From assembly GCA_036501845.1 (NCBI GenBank), contig DASXZO010000086.1, positions 1 to 32,101 of the forward strand: a stretch of 32,101 nucleotides of DNA, given 5' to 3'. Source of the stretch: JBBREP01 sp036501845 (GTDB taxonomy: Bacteria; Actinomycetota; Acidimicrobiia; IMCC26256; PALSA-610). Position 1 is the stretch's first letter. Each line of letters starts with the position of its first letter. Under the pieces are notes generated by a model. The model did not search any database and was not told the origin of the DNA. It was given only the letters and a program-made list of their open reading frames with translations. Positions 1-8,835 of this stretch are shown here, piece by piece. A program made the translations under genes and the position numbers.

Positions 1-20
1 CTTGCATATTGCAAGTCAAA
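1..20. promoter_or_regulatory. Palindromic operator-like site upstream of the cystathionine beta-synthase gene (cut by the window edge)
   Basis: CTTGCA-TAT-TGCAAG at 1-15 is a perfect inverted repeat, followed by TCAAA. If the palindrome continues to the left it would read TTGACTTGCA-TAT-TGCAAGTCAA. Its right flank (13-26) is the exact reverse complement of the 14 bases at 32073-32086, which lead into another perfect palindrome. It lies just upstream of the probable -10 element of the first gene, a position that suits a repressor. Which regulator binds it is unknown. Confidence 0.45.
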
Positions 21-35
21 CGACGCATAGGCGGG

Positions 36-48
36 TACGGTCGAGAAT
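36..48 (+). promoter_or_regulatory. Putative -10 element of a leaderless transcript (first gene)
   Basis: TACGGT at 36-41 is followed by seven bases and then the GTG start at 49. No convincing Shine-Dalgarno sequence is present. This TANNNT-N7-start spacing places the transcription start on the start codon, as is common in actinobacteria. No good -35 is visible. Confidence 0.4.
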
Positions 49-1446
49 GTGACTGACCGCGCGACGAACCAGCCGCAGATCGCCGCGTCGGTGCTCGATC
101 TCGTGGGTCACACACCACTCGTGCGCCTCGGCCGGCTTGCCGCGAGCGAAGGCATTGTGTGCGAGTTCGTCGCCAAGGTCGAGACGACCAATCCTGGCGG
201 CAGCGTGAAGGATCGGCCGGCGATCGAGATGCTCGACGCGGCCGAGCGCGAGGGTCTCTTGCGCCCGGGCGGCACGATCGTGGAGCCCACGTCGGGCAAC
301 ACCGGCGCGGGGCTGGCGATCGTGGCCGCGCAGCGCGGCTACCGCTGCATCTTCGTGATGGCCGACAAGCAGAGCTCCGAGAAGGCGCAGTTGTTGCGCG
401 CCTACGGCGCCGAAGTGATCGTGTGCCCCACCGCGGTGGCGCCAGAAGATCCGCGCAGCTACTACGCCACGGCCGATCGCCTCACCCGTGAGACGCCGAA
501 CTCGTTCCGGCCCGATCAGTACTCGAACCCCAACAATCCGATCGCGCACATCAAGACCACTGGCCCCGAGCTGTGGGAACAGACGGCCGGTCGCATCACG
601 CACTTCGTTGCGGGAATCGGCACCGGCGGCACCATCACCGGCGTGGGGAAGTCGCTGAAGGAGCGCAACCCGAACGTGCAGATCGTGGGCGGCGACCCCG
701 AGGGTTCGGTGTATTCCGGCGGTTCGGGCCGCCCGTATCTCGTGGAAGGAATCGGCGAAGATTTCTGGCCCACCACGTACGACCCTTCGATCGTCGACCG
801 GGTGGTCGAGGTGTCGGATGCCGACTCGTTCTTGATGGCGCGCCGCGTCACCCGCGAAGAGGGCTTACTGATCGGCGGGAGCGGCGGCACCGCGGTGTGC
901 GCGGCCATCGAAGTGGCGCGCGAACTCCCAGCCGAGGCGATGGTGGTGGTGCTGATCCCGGATTCGGGGCGCAACTACCTCTCGAAGATCTTCGACGATC
1001 GCTGGATGATCGATCACGGCTTCATCTCGGTCGACGGTCCCACCACGCGCGACGTCGTGGAGGCGCGCGCGAGCACGTTGCCGGCGCTCGTGCGTATCCA
1101 TCCCGATGAACCGGCGCGCGCCGCGATCGACATGATGCGCCGGCTCGACGTGTCGCAGCTCGTGGTGGCGGCGCCCGAGCCGCCGCTGCAACCGAAGGAG
1201 ATCGAAGGGTCGGTGCGCGAGCTCGAGCTGATGAACCGTGTGTTCCACGAGCCGTCGGTGCTCGATCGCCGCGTCGGCGACGTGATGACGCCGCCGCTGC
1301 CCACGGTGGGAATCGGTGAGGCGGTGTCGGAGGTGGTGGCGATGCTCGAAGGTTGCCCCGCGGTGGTGGTGCTCGACGGTGGCCGTCCGTGCGCGGTGCT
1401 GTCGCGCTCCGACGTACTCAAGTTCGTCAATGAGGGCGCCCCATGA
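49..1446 (+). CDS. cbs: Cystathionine beta-synthase (PLP-dependent, with C-terminal CBS domain pair)
   Basis: This enzyme condenses serine (or O-acetylserine) with homocysteine to cystathionine in the cytosol, the first step of transsulfuration. The 465-residue protein opens with the beta-family fold: GGSVKDRP carries the PLP lysine (about Lys54), the TSGNTG loop (about 84-89) binds cofactor or substrate, and GTGGTITG is the phosphate-binding glycine loop. Residues from about 335 to the end match a CBS-domain pair, which separates cystathionine beta-synthase from shorter cysteine synthases. The GTG at 49 gives the usual N-terminus and fits the leaderless promoter before it. The gene overlaps the next one by ATGA, so both products are probably made together. 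A cysteine synthase with a CBS tail cannot be fully excluded. Confidence 0.9.
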   Translation: MTDRATNQPQIAASVLDLVGHTPLVRLGRLAASEGIVCEFVAKVETTNPGGSVKDRPAIEMLDAAEREGLLRPGGTIVEPTSGNTGAGLAIVAAQRGYRCIFVMADKQSSEKAQLLRAYGAEVIVCPTAVAPEDPRSYYATADRLTRETPNSFRPDQYSNPNNPIAHIKTTGPELWEQTAGRITHFVAGIGTGGTITGVGKSLKERNPNVQIVGGDPEGSVYSGGSGRPYLVEGIGEDFWPTTYDPSIVDRVVEVSDADSFLMARRVTREEGLLIGGSGGTAVCAAIEVARELPAEAMVVVLIPDSGRNYLSKIFDDRWMIDHGFISVDGPTTRDVVEARASTLPALVRIHPDEPARAAIDMMRRLDVSQLVVAAPEPPLQPKEIEGSVRELELMNRVFHEPSVLDRRVGDVMTPPLPTVGIGEAVSEVVAMLEGCPAVVVLDGGRPCAVLSRSDVLKFVNEGAP

Positions 1447-2594
1447 CCGGCGCGAGCGAAGACCGTGATGGCTTCGAGACACGCGCCGTGCACGCTGGGC
1501 AAGACCCCGACCCGATCACCGGCGCGGTCGTCACGCCGATCAGCCTCGCCACCACCTTCAAGCAGGTGGCGGTGGGCGAGCACTTCGGCTTCGAATATGC
1601 CCGCTCCGACAACCCCACGCGCCACGCGCTCGAGACGTGCATGGCGTCGCTCGAAGGCGCGGCCTACGGCTATGCGTTCGCGAGCGGGCTCGCGGCCGAA
1701 GACGCCGTGCTGCGACTGTTGCGTTCCGGCGATCACGTACTCATGGGCGACGATGCCTACGGCGGCACCTTCCGGCTGATCTCGAAGGTGCACGCACCCG
1801 CCGGACTCGATTGGTCGGCGTGCGACCTCACCGACGAGGGCGCGTTCGAGCAGGCCTGGCGCGACACCACACGCATGGTGTGGATCGAGACGCCCACCAA
1901 CCCGCTGCTCACCATTGTCGACATCGCGGCGATCGCCGCCTTCGCGCACGACCGCGGCGCGCTCGTAGTGGTCGACAACACCTTCGCCACGCCGTACCTG
2001 CAGCTGCCGTTGCAACTCGGCGCCGACATCGTGGTGCACTCGAGCACGAAGTACCTCGGTGGTCACTCCGACGTGGTGGGTGGCTTCGTTGCACTCGACC
2101 ACGACGAGGCCGCGGAGCGGATCGGCTTCGTGCAGAACGCCGCAGGCGCGGTGCCGTCGCCGTTCGACTGCTACCTCACGCTGCGCGGCTTGAAGACCTT
2201 GGCGGTGCGCATGGACCGCCACTGTGCCAATGCTCGGGTGGTCGCCGACGCGCTCACTTCGCACCCGAAGGTGTCGACCGTGTTGTGGCCCGGCCTTGCG
2301 ACGCATCCTGCGCACGCAGTCGCGGCCAAGCAGATGCGCGACTTCGGTGGCATGGTGAGCTTCCGTTGCGCCGGCGGCGAAGACGCCGCGCTCGAAGTGG
2401 TGGCGCGCACGCGCCTGTTCACGCTGGCCGAATCGCTCGGCGCGGTGGAGTCGCTCATCGAGCACCCGGCGCGCATGACCCACGCCAGCGCCGCCGGCTC
2501 ACCCCTCGAAGTGCCGTCCGACCTCGTACGGCTCTCGGTAGGCATCGAGTCAGCCGAAGACCTCCGCGCCGACCTGTTGCAAGCCCTCGACTGA
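1443..2594 (+). CDS. metB: Cystathionine gamma-synthase / gamma-lyase (Cys/Met metabolism PLP enzyme)
   Basis: A 383-residue member of the Cys/Met metabolism PLP family. The internal aldimine lysine lies in SSTKYLGGHSD (about Lys203). VDNTFATP contains the conserved aspartate that contacts the cofactor, and the N-terminal ETRAVHAGQ and YARSDNPTR motifs are standard for MetB and gamma-lyases. The ATG overlaps the upstream stop codon as ATGA, implying translational coupling. With a cystathionine beta-synthase upstream, the pair could run reverse transsulfuration (homocysteine to cysteine), which would make this functionally a gamma-lyase. Gamma-synthase and gamma-lyase cannot be told apart reliably by eye, so the symbol is only the family name. 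Confidence 0.88.
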   Translation: MTGASEDRDGFETRAVHAGQDPDPITGAVVTPISLATTFKQVAVGEHFGFEYARSDNPTRHALETCMASLEGAAYGYAFASGLAAEDAVLRLLRSGDHVLMGDDAYGGTFRLISKVHAPAGLDWSACDLTDEGAFEQAWRDTTRMVWIETPTNPLLTIVDIAAIAAFAHDRGALVVVDNTFATPYLQLPLQLGADIVVHSSTKYLGGHSDVVGGFVALDHDEAAERIGFVQNAAGAVPSPFDCYLTLRGLKTLAVRMDRHCANARVVADALTSHPKVSTVLWPGLATHPAHAVAAKQMRDFGGMVSFRCAGGEDAALEVVARTRLFTLAESLGAVESLIEHPARMTHASAAGSPLEVPSDLVRLSVGIESAEDLRADLLQALD

Positions 2595-2599
2595 CCGCG

Positions 2600-2615
2600 C
2601 GTTCCTACGGGAACG
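2600..2615. terminator. Short hairpin between convergent genes
   Basis: CGTTCC-TACG-GGAACG forms a 6-bp stem with a 4-base loop. It covers the stop codon of the minus-strand succinate dehydrogenase iron-sulfur gene and sits just after the plus-strand metB stop. There is no T-run. It could terminate both converging transcripts, but it is short. Confidence 0.3.
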
Positions 2616-3434
2616 TTTGGCCGGCGAGGCGGCGCTGCTTCAACTGCGCCTTGACGTAGTCGCGGTTCATCAGCGCGATGAAGTCGATCGAGATCTCTTT
2701 CGGGCACGCGGCCTCGCACTCACGATGGTTCGTGCACGAACCGAAGTAGCGCTCCATCGTGTCGACCATGCGCACGGTGCGGTCGAAACGCTCGGCCTGG
2801 CCCTGCGGCATGAGGTTCAGGTGCGCGAGCTTCGCCGACGTGAACAGCTGGCCGGCGCCATTCGGGCACGCGGCCACGCACGCACCGCAGGCGATGCATT
2901 GCGCCGCGTCCATCGACGCGTCGGAAACGTCTTTCGGCACCGGGATCAGGTTTGCGTCGGGCGCGGAACCTGTGGGTGCGGTGATGTAGCCGCCGGCTTC
3001 GACGATGCGGTCGAACGCACCCCGATCGACGGAGAGGTCCTTGTTGATCGGGAACGCGGTGGCGCGGAACGGCTCGATCGTGATGCTGTCGCCGTCGGAG
3101 AACTTGCGCATGTGGAGCTGACAGGTAGCCGTGCCGCGCTCCGGCCCGTGGGGCACGCCGTTGATCACCATGCCGCAACTCCCGCAGATGCCTTCGCGGC
3201 AGTCGTGGTCGAACACCACCGGCTCTTCGCCGCGCGCGATGAGCATCTCGTTGAGCGTGTCGAGCATCTCGAGAAAGCTCATCTCGGGCGACACGTTGTC
3301 GAGCTCGTAGTTGCCGAACGAGCCTGGTGCCGCCGGACCGGCCTGGCGCCACACGCGCACCTTGATGCGCATGCGCGAGCCGTGCGCGGCCGGAGCGCTG
3401 CTGTTCGCTCCACTGACCGTCGGGGTGTCGATGC

Positions 3435-3438
<4 letters not shown>
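2605..3438 (-). CDS. sdhB: Succinate dehydrogenase iron-sulfur subunit
   Basis: Carries electrons from the FAD subunit to the membrane quinone site. The [2Fe-2S] motif CREGICGSCG with a later cysteine (TATCQLHM) sits in the N-terminal plant-ferredoxin half. CIACGACVAACP and CTNHRECEAACPKE in the C-terminal half ligate the 4Fe-4S and 3Fe-4S clusters. The frame stays open well upstream, inside sdhA, but the plausible start is the GTG at 3438. It overlaps the sdhA stop as GTGA and gives a protein of 277 residues, normal for this family. The gene is last in a tightly packed sdhC-sdhA-sdhB operon. Confidence 0.93.
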
Positions 3439-5372
<1,934 letters not shown>

Positions 5373-5377
5373 TGGGC

Positions 5378-6217
5378 TCAACCCGCCTTTGCCGCGGCGG
5401 TCGAGTTCGACGAGCCGCCCGGAAGCGTGTTCGTGGCGCACATACGCGTGGTCTTCGGCGTGCGGTTGGCGCTGCATGTGGGTTCGAGCACGTGCGCCTG
5501 GATGAGGATCGGGAAGCTGAGGTTGCCGAGCACGATCACGGCCGCGAACCCTCGGGCGAACCAGCGGCGGAACGCGTTGATGCGCGGGTTGTTGATGCCG
5601 AGGCTCTGGAACATCGACCAGGCGCCGTGCCACAGGTGCAACCCGAGCGCCACGTTCGCCACCCCGTACACGATCGCCACGGCAGGCCGCTGCATCGAGA
5701 AGATCAGGTTGTTGTAGGGATCGCCACGCACGAATTGCGGGTTCGCCACACCCCATGTGAGGTCCATGAGGTGGAAGATCAGGTAGAGGATCACGATCAC
5801 GCCCGACCAGCGCATCGTGCGAGACGCGTAGGTGGCGGCCACGTAATCGCGAGGCGACTGGTAACGGGTGGTGCGCGCCTTCTGGTTCATGCGCGTGAGC
5901 ACCACGGCCGCCTGGATGTGGATTGCGAAGGCGGCGATGAGCACGATACGGATCGTCCACAACAACACCGTGCGGGGGAGCAGGTGGCCCGGCATGTTGC
6001 GCAGGGCCTCGCCGTAGAGGTCGATCTCGCCGCGGCCGAGGTAGAGCTTGAGGTTGCCGATGAGGTGGGCCACCACGAAGCCCATGAGGATGATGCCCGA
6101 GAGGGCCATCGCCCATTTCTTGCCGACCGCCGATCGGTAGAACTCCACCGGCCACGGCGCTCGCCGCCTCGGCTTCGCGATCGGCACCGCCGATACGCGG
6201 GGCATTGTCTGCGCCAC
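5378..6217 (-). CDS. sdhC: Succinate dehydrogenase cytochrome b subunit (single membrane anchor)
   Basis: The membrane anchor that holds haem and reduces quinone. About five hydrophobic helices are visible, for example WAMALSGIILMGFVVAHLIG, a segment around TIRIVLIAAFAIHIQAAVVL, and WSGVIVILYLIFHLMDL. Histidines in HLIGN, HLMDL and HLWHG are candidate haem ligands. The length of 279 residues and the absence of a separate sdhD fit the one-subunit anchor type. I chose the GTG at 6217 because a strong GAGGAGG ribosome site (6222-6228) stands four bases upstream. An ATG at 6205 is the alternative. It heads the sdhCAB operon, divergent from the hydrolase gene at 6325. Confidence 0.88.
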   Translation of the reverse strand: MAQTMPRVSAVPIAKPRRRAPWPVEFYRSAVGKKWAMALSGIILMGFVVAHLIGNLKLYLGRGEIDLYGEALRNMPGHLLPRTVLLWTIRIVLIAAFAIHIQAAVVLTRMNQKARTTRYQSPRDYVAATYASRTMRWSGVIVILYLIFHLMDLTWGVANPQFVRGDPYNNLIFSMQRPAVAIVYGVANVALGLHLWHGAWSMFQSLGINNPRINAFRRWFARGFAAVIVLGNLSFPILIQAHVLEPTCSANRTPKTTRMCATNTLPGGSSNSTAAAKAG

Positions 6218-6324
6218 CCTGCCTCCTCGAAGCACGGGCCGAACCTGTCGGACTTGTCGAACATAATTGTGACCTAGTGATGTACGGGGAATCGACTCGT
6301 GATCGCGCGCACAAGGGGCCACCA

Positions 6325-7455
6325 ATGAACCTCGAACGGACTCGGAACCTGCTCGAGCGCGGCATCGACGACGGCACCCAAGTGGGCGCGCAGCTGTCGG
6401 TGTCGTATGCCGGTGAGGTGGCCGATCTCGCGCTCGGGATCGCGGCACCCGGAAACGGTGGAGACGCCGTGCCGATGACCACCGACTCGATGATGATCTG
6501 GTTCTCGATGAGCAAGGCCACCTGCGCGGTGGCTGTGGCACAGCAGTGGGAGCTCGGCCGGCTCGGCCTCGACGATCTGGTCGTGCGCTACCTGCCGGCC
6601 TTCGGCGCGCACGGCAAGGACCACATCACGCTCCGTCACCTGCTCACGCACACCGGTGGGTTCCGTTTCGCCGACGGCTTCCTCGAGTCGTGGCCGTGGC
6701 GCGAGTCGATGGCCGACAGCGTGGCTCGCATCAACGCGGCCAAACCCGAACGCGACTGGGCGCCCGGCATGCGTGCCGGCTACCACCCCACGAGCGGCAT
6801 GGCCATCCTCGGCGCGATCGTCGAGACCGTCGACGGCCGCACCTACGACCGCTACGTGCGTGAAGCGATCTTCGAGCCGCTCGGTATGGACGACTGCTGG
6901 GTGGGCATGCCGCCCGAGCGCTTCGCCGAGTACGGCGACCGCATCGGCGTGATGCATCGAACAGTCACCGCGCCACCGAAGCCGATGACGATCGACAACC
7001 CAGCCGCCACTGCGAACCCGATGCCCGGAGCCAACGGCCGCGGCCCGATGCGACAGCTGCGCCGGCTCTACGAGATGTTCCTCGGCGAAGGCACGCGCGA
7101 CGGCGTGGAGATCCTCGAGCCCACCACAGTCGCGGCCATCAGCGCGCGCCACCGCACCGAGTTGCTCGACGAGACATTCGGTGTGGTGCTCGATTGGGGT
7201 CTCGGCCTCGCGATCGACTCGTACGCGATGGGCCGGCACTGCTCACGACGCGCGTTCGGCCACGGCGGCATGGAGAGCTCCGCAGCGTTCTGCGACCCCG
7301 AGTTCGGCGTAGCTGTCGCCGTCGTGTGCAACGGCATGCCCGGAGGCGAACGCCACCACCTGCGCATGGACGCGATCGCGACAGCGGTCTACGAAGACCT
7401 CGGCCTCGCGCAGGGCGAAGGTCGCGACCATGTGTACCCAGTGTCGGCCGGCTGA
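6325..7455 (+). CDS. Serine beta-lactamase-like hydrolase / esterase
   Basis: A 376-residue protein of the class C beta-lactamase/DD-peptidase superfamily. The nucleophile motif SxxK is visible as SMSK at residues 61-64. AGYHPTSG supplies the tyrosine of the second motif, and FGHGGMES replaces the KTG box with HGG, as in many EstB-like esterases. No signal peptide is seen, which favours a cytoplasmic esterase or amidase over a true beta-lactamase. The ATG at 6325 is preceded by AAGGGG at a normal distance; the open frame extends upstream to 6205 but overlaps the sdhC start region. It is divergent from sdhC, with about 107 bases between them holding both promoters. The substrate cannot be inferred. 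Confidence 0.8.
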   Translation: MNLERTRNLLERGIDDGTQVGAQLSVSYAGEVADLALGIAAPGNGGDAVPMTTDSMMIWFSMSKATCAVAVAQQWELGRLGLDDLVVRYLPAFGAHGKDHITLRHLLTHTGGFRFADGFLESWPWRESMADSVARINAAKPERDWAPGMRAGYHPTSGMAILGAIVETVDGRTYDRYVREAIFEPLGMDDCWVGMPPERFAEYGDRIGVMHRTVTAPPKPMTIDNPAATANPMPGANGRGPMRQLRRLYEMFLGEGTRDGVEILEPTTVAAISARHRTELLDETFGVVLDWGLGLAIDSYAMGRHCSRRAFGHGGMESSAAFCDPEFGVAVAVVCNGMPGGERHHLRMDAIATAVYEDLGLAQGEGRDHVYPVSAG

Positions 7456-7523
7456 CGATCAGTGCCAGCGAACTGCGCTCCCAGCCATCACACGCCGCAG
7501 AAATCCGAAGTGCCAGGAATGCC

Positions 7524-7551
7524 GGGTCGCGTAGGCGAACGTGCGCGACCC
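7524..7551. terminator. Hairpin between the convergent hydrolase gene and RHS island
   Basis: GGGTCGCG and CGCGACCC form a perfect 8-bp stem with a 12-base loop. It lies in the 104-base gap between the plus-strand hydrolase stop (7455) and the minus-strand small membrane gene stop (7560). There is no T-tract on either strand, so this is a bidirectional terminator candidate only. Confidence 0.4.
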
Positions 7552-7559
7552 GCGAGCAC

Positions 7560-7781
7560 TCAACGGCGACGAGACCGTTTAGCTACGAGTATCCACAGTG
7601 GCGCAAACGCGATGGATGCAATGAGCGCAATGACAGCCAGCGGCCACAAGCGTCGAGATATCCCGCGGGTAATCACCTCGTATGCAACGATACTCAACCC
7701 GCAGAATACAGAGGCGACGACACCTTCCACAACTGGGCTGCGTTGCGGCGGTTCGCGCCTATGAATACCCGGATCCTTCAT
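7560..7781 (-). CDS. Small two-helix membrane protein, unknown (possible orphan immunity protein)
   Basis: A 73-residue frame with two hydrophobic segments (about 18-38 and 45-67) and a strongly basic tail (AKRSRRR). No family is recognised. It begins 24 bases after the stop of the degenerate RHS fragment on the same strand. This repeats the arrangement upstream, where a small membrane protein follows the RHS tip. By analogy with RHS toxin-immunity loci it could be the immunity remnant of a lost tip. No clear ribosome site is visible, and the region is AT-richer than the flanking core genes. The plus-strand frame overlapping it lacks such a hydrophobic pattern. Confidence 0.4.
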   Translation of the reverse strand: MKDPGIHRREPPQRSPVVEGVVASVFCGLSIVAYEVITRGISRRLWPLAVIALIASIAFAPLWILVAKRSRRR

Positions 7782-7805
7782 ATTGTCACGCAGATCGCAC
7801 TGTCA

Positions 7806-8276
7806 TTAGATGTCGACATTTGCAGATCGGCGAGGGCGATGCCCGTAGGGGTCGTAGTTATAGGTGCCGACGTCGTTGCCGGTGTTGTCGGTCACGATCC
7901 TCACCGACCCGAGTTGGTCGTCGGAGAGGACGGGAACGTGTTCGAACCTGGTGAGGAGCAGGCGTGGTGTGCCGCCGACGCCGCCGGTGGTCTTGGAAAT
8001 CCGCGTGCCGTTGGCCATGTCGGTGTAGCTCGCGGTCGCGCCACCCGACACTGAGCTGAGCCGGTTCTGCTGGTCGTAGGTGTAGGTGGTGGTGGTACTG
8101 GCGACGGTTTGGGTGTGGCGGTTGCCTTCGACGTCGTAGCTGTAGGTCGTCGCGCCGGTTGGTGGCGTGCCGCACGGGTTGGCGGACGAGGTCGTGTTCT
8201 GCCAGCAGAGCTCGTCGGCGCTGTCGAACGCTTGGTAGGCGCTGTTGAGCCGGGTCGGGTTGTCACCATGGTCGTA
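7806..8276 (-). pseudogene. Truncated RHS/YD-repeat core fragment (second copy)
   Basis: Bases 7844-8276 repeat 9559-10081 of the RHS gene almost base for base, with a net loss of 90 bases in two stretches: about 63 around 7926-7960 and 27 around 7978. The reading frame survives: YDHGDNPTRLNSAY, then YTYDQQNRLSSVSGG, then SDDQLGSVRIVTDNTGND and NYDPYG. It then runs into unrelated HRPRRSANVDI and a stop at 7806. Upstream the frame is open to about 8342 but offers no ATG, GTG or TTG. It also lacks the RHS hallmark after NYDPYG and has no C-terminal tip. It is best read as a displaced, decaying RHS fragment left by duplication or recombination. Confidence 0.8.
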
Positions 8277-8358
8277 ATCAGCCTGAGGCTCTGGATGCGA
8301 GTTTCTGGCGTCGGGGATACATGTAATACGGCCGACTTTACCTCACTGATGCGACCTC

Positions 8359-8835
8359 TCAGGCCCCACGACCGCGTAGCCGTCCAGCAATCACGGACGC
8401 TGCGTACCGGACAACAGACGCTCCGTCGCTCGACCTCGGTGGTCGAGCGTTAAAGTCCTTGAATTCGCGCTTTTGACCGTCTCGAAACGCGAATACGAGA
8501 TACTCGCGACCGAACCCGTTGAGCCCCGTTCGACCGCAAGTGACATCGACGGATTCTACGTCCGCAAGGTTGTAGCGGCGCGCGTAGGCGATGGAACGAA
8601 GAAGGATACTTTGGTCCGAGACTTGAATTGAGGACGAGACCCAACCGCGAGTTCCAAACGCGAGACCGAACAATACGCACACGGCGCCCTGAAGATGGTT
8701 GGAGGACGCAAAGACCGCGATGCCAATCAGAATGCCGAGCGCTCCGAGTGATAGTGAAGCAACTTGTGCTTGGCGGTTGTTGAACTGCGAAATTCGCACG
8801 TCAGGGGACGGTGTAATGCTCATGCCGTCACTCAT
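8359..8835 (-). CDS. Small membrane protein overlapping the RHS gene; candidate immunity protein
   Basis: 158 residues from the ATG at 8835. Two transmembrane segments (about 24-44 and 48-64) are followed by a soluble beta-rich half (IQVSDQSILLRSIAYARRYN, then VESVDVTCGR, then EYLVFAFRDGQKREF) that resembles a bacterial PH-like domain. That resemblance is by eye only. Its start overlaps the RHS stop as ATGAGTGA, so translation is probably coupled. A small gene immediately downstream of an RHS tip is the classic place for an immunity protein, and membrane immunity proteins usually answer membrane-acting toxins. Function is inferred from position, not sequence. An ATG at 8823 is an alternative start. 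Confidence 0.6.
   Translation of the reverse strand: MSDGMSITPSPDVRISQFNNRQAQVASLSLGALGILIGIAVFASSNHLQGAVCVLFGLAFGTRGWVSSSIQVSDQSILLRSIAYARRYNLADVESVDVTCGRTGLNGFGREYLVFAFRDGQKREFKDFNARPPRSSDGASVVRYAASVIAGRLRGRGA

Noticed and set aside
6205..6324. Longer start for the beta-lactamase-like hydrolase
   Set aside because: It would overlap the sdhC start and promoter, and there is a ribosome site just before the ATG at 6325.
7462..7764. Plus-strand 100-residue frame
   Set aside because: No recognisable pattern and no ribosome site; the minus-strand frame over the same bases has two clean hydrophobic segments and fits the RHS context better.
8281..8364. GCCTGAG/CTCAGGC inverted repeat as ends of a small mobile element
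   Set aside because: Only seven bases, no target duplication and no transposase; it is as likely to be chance.
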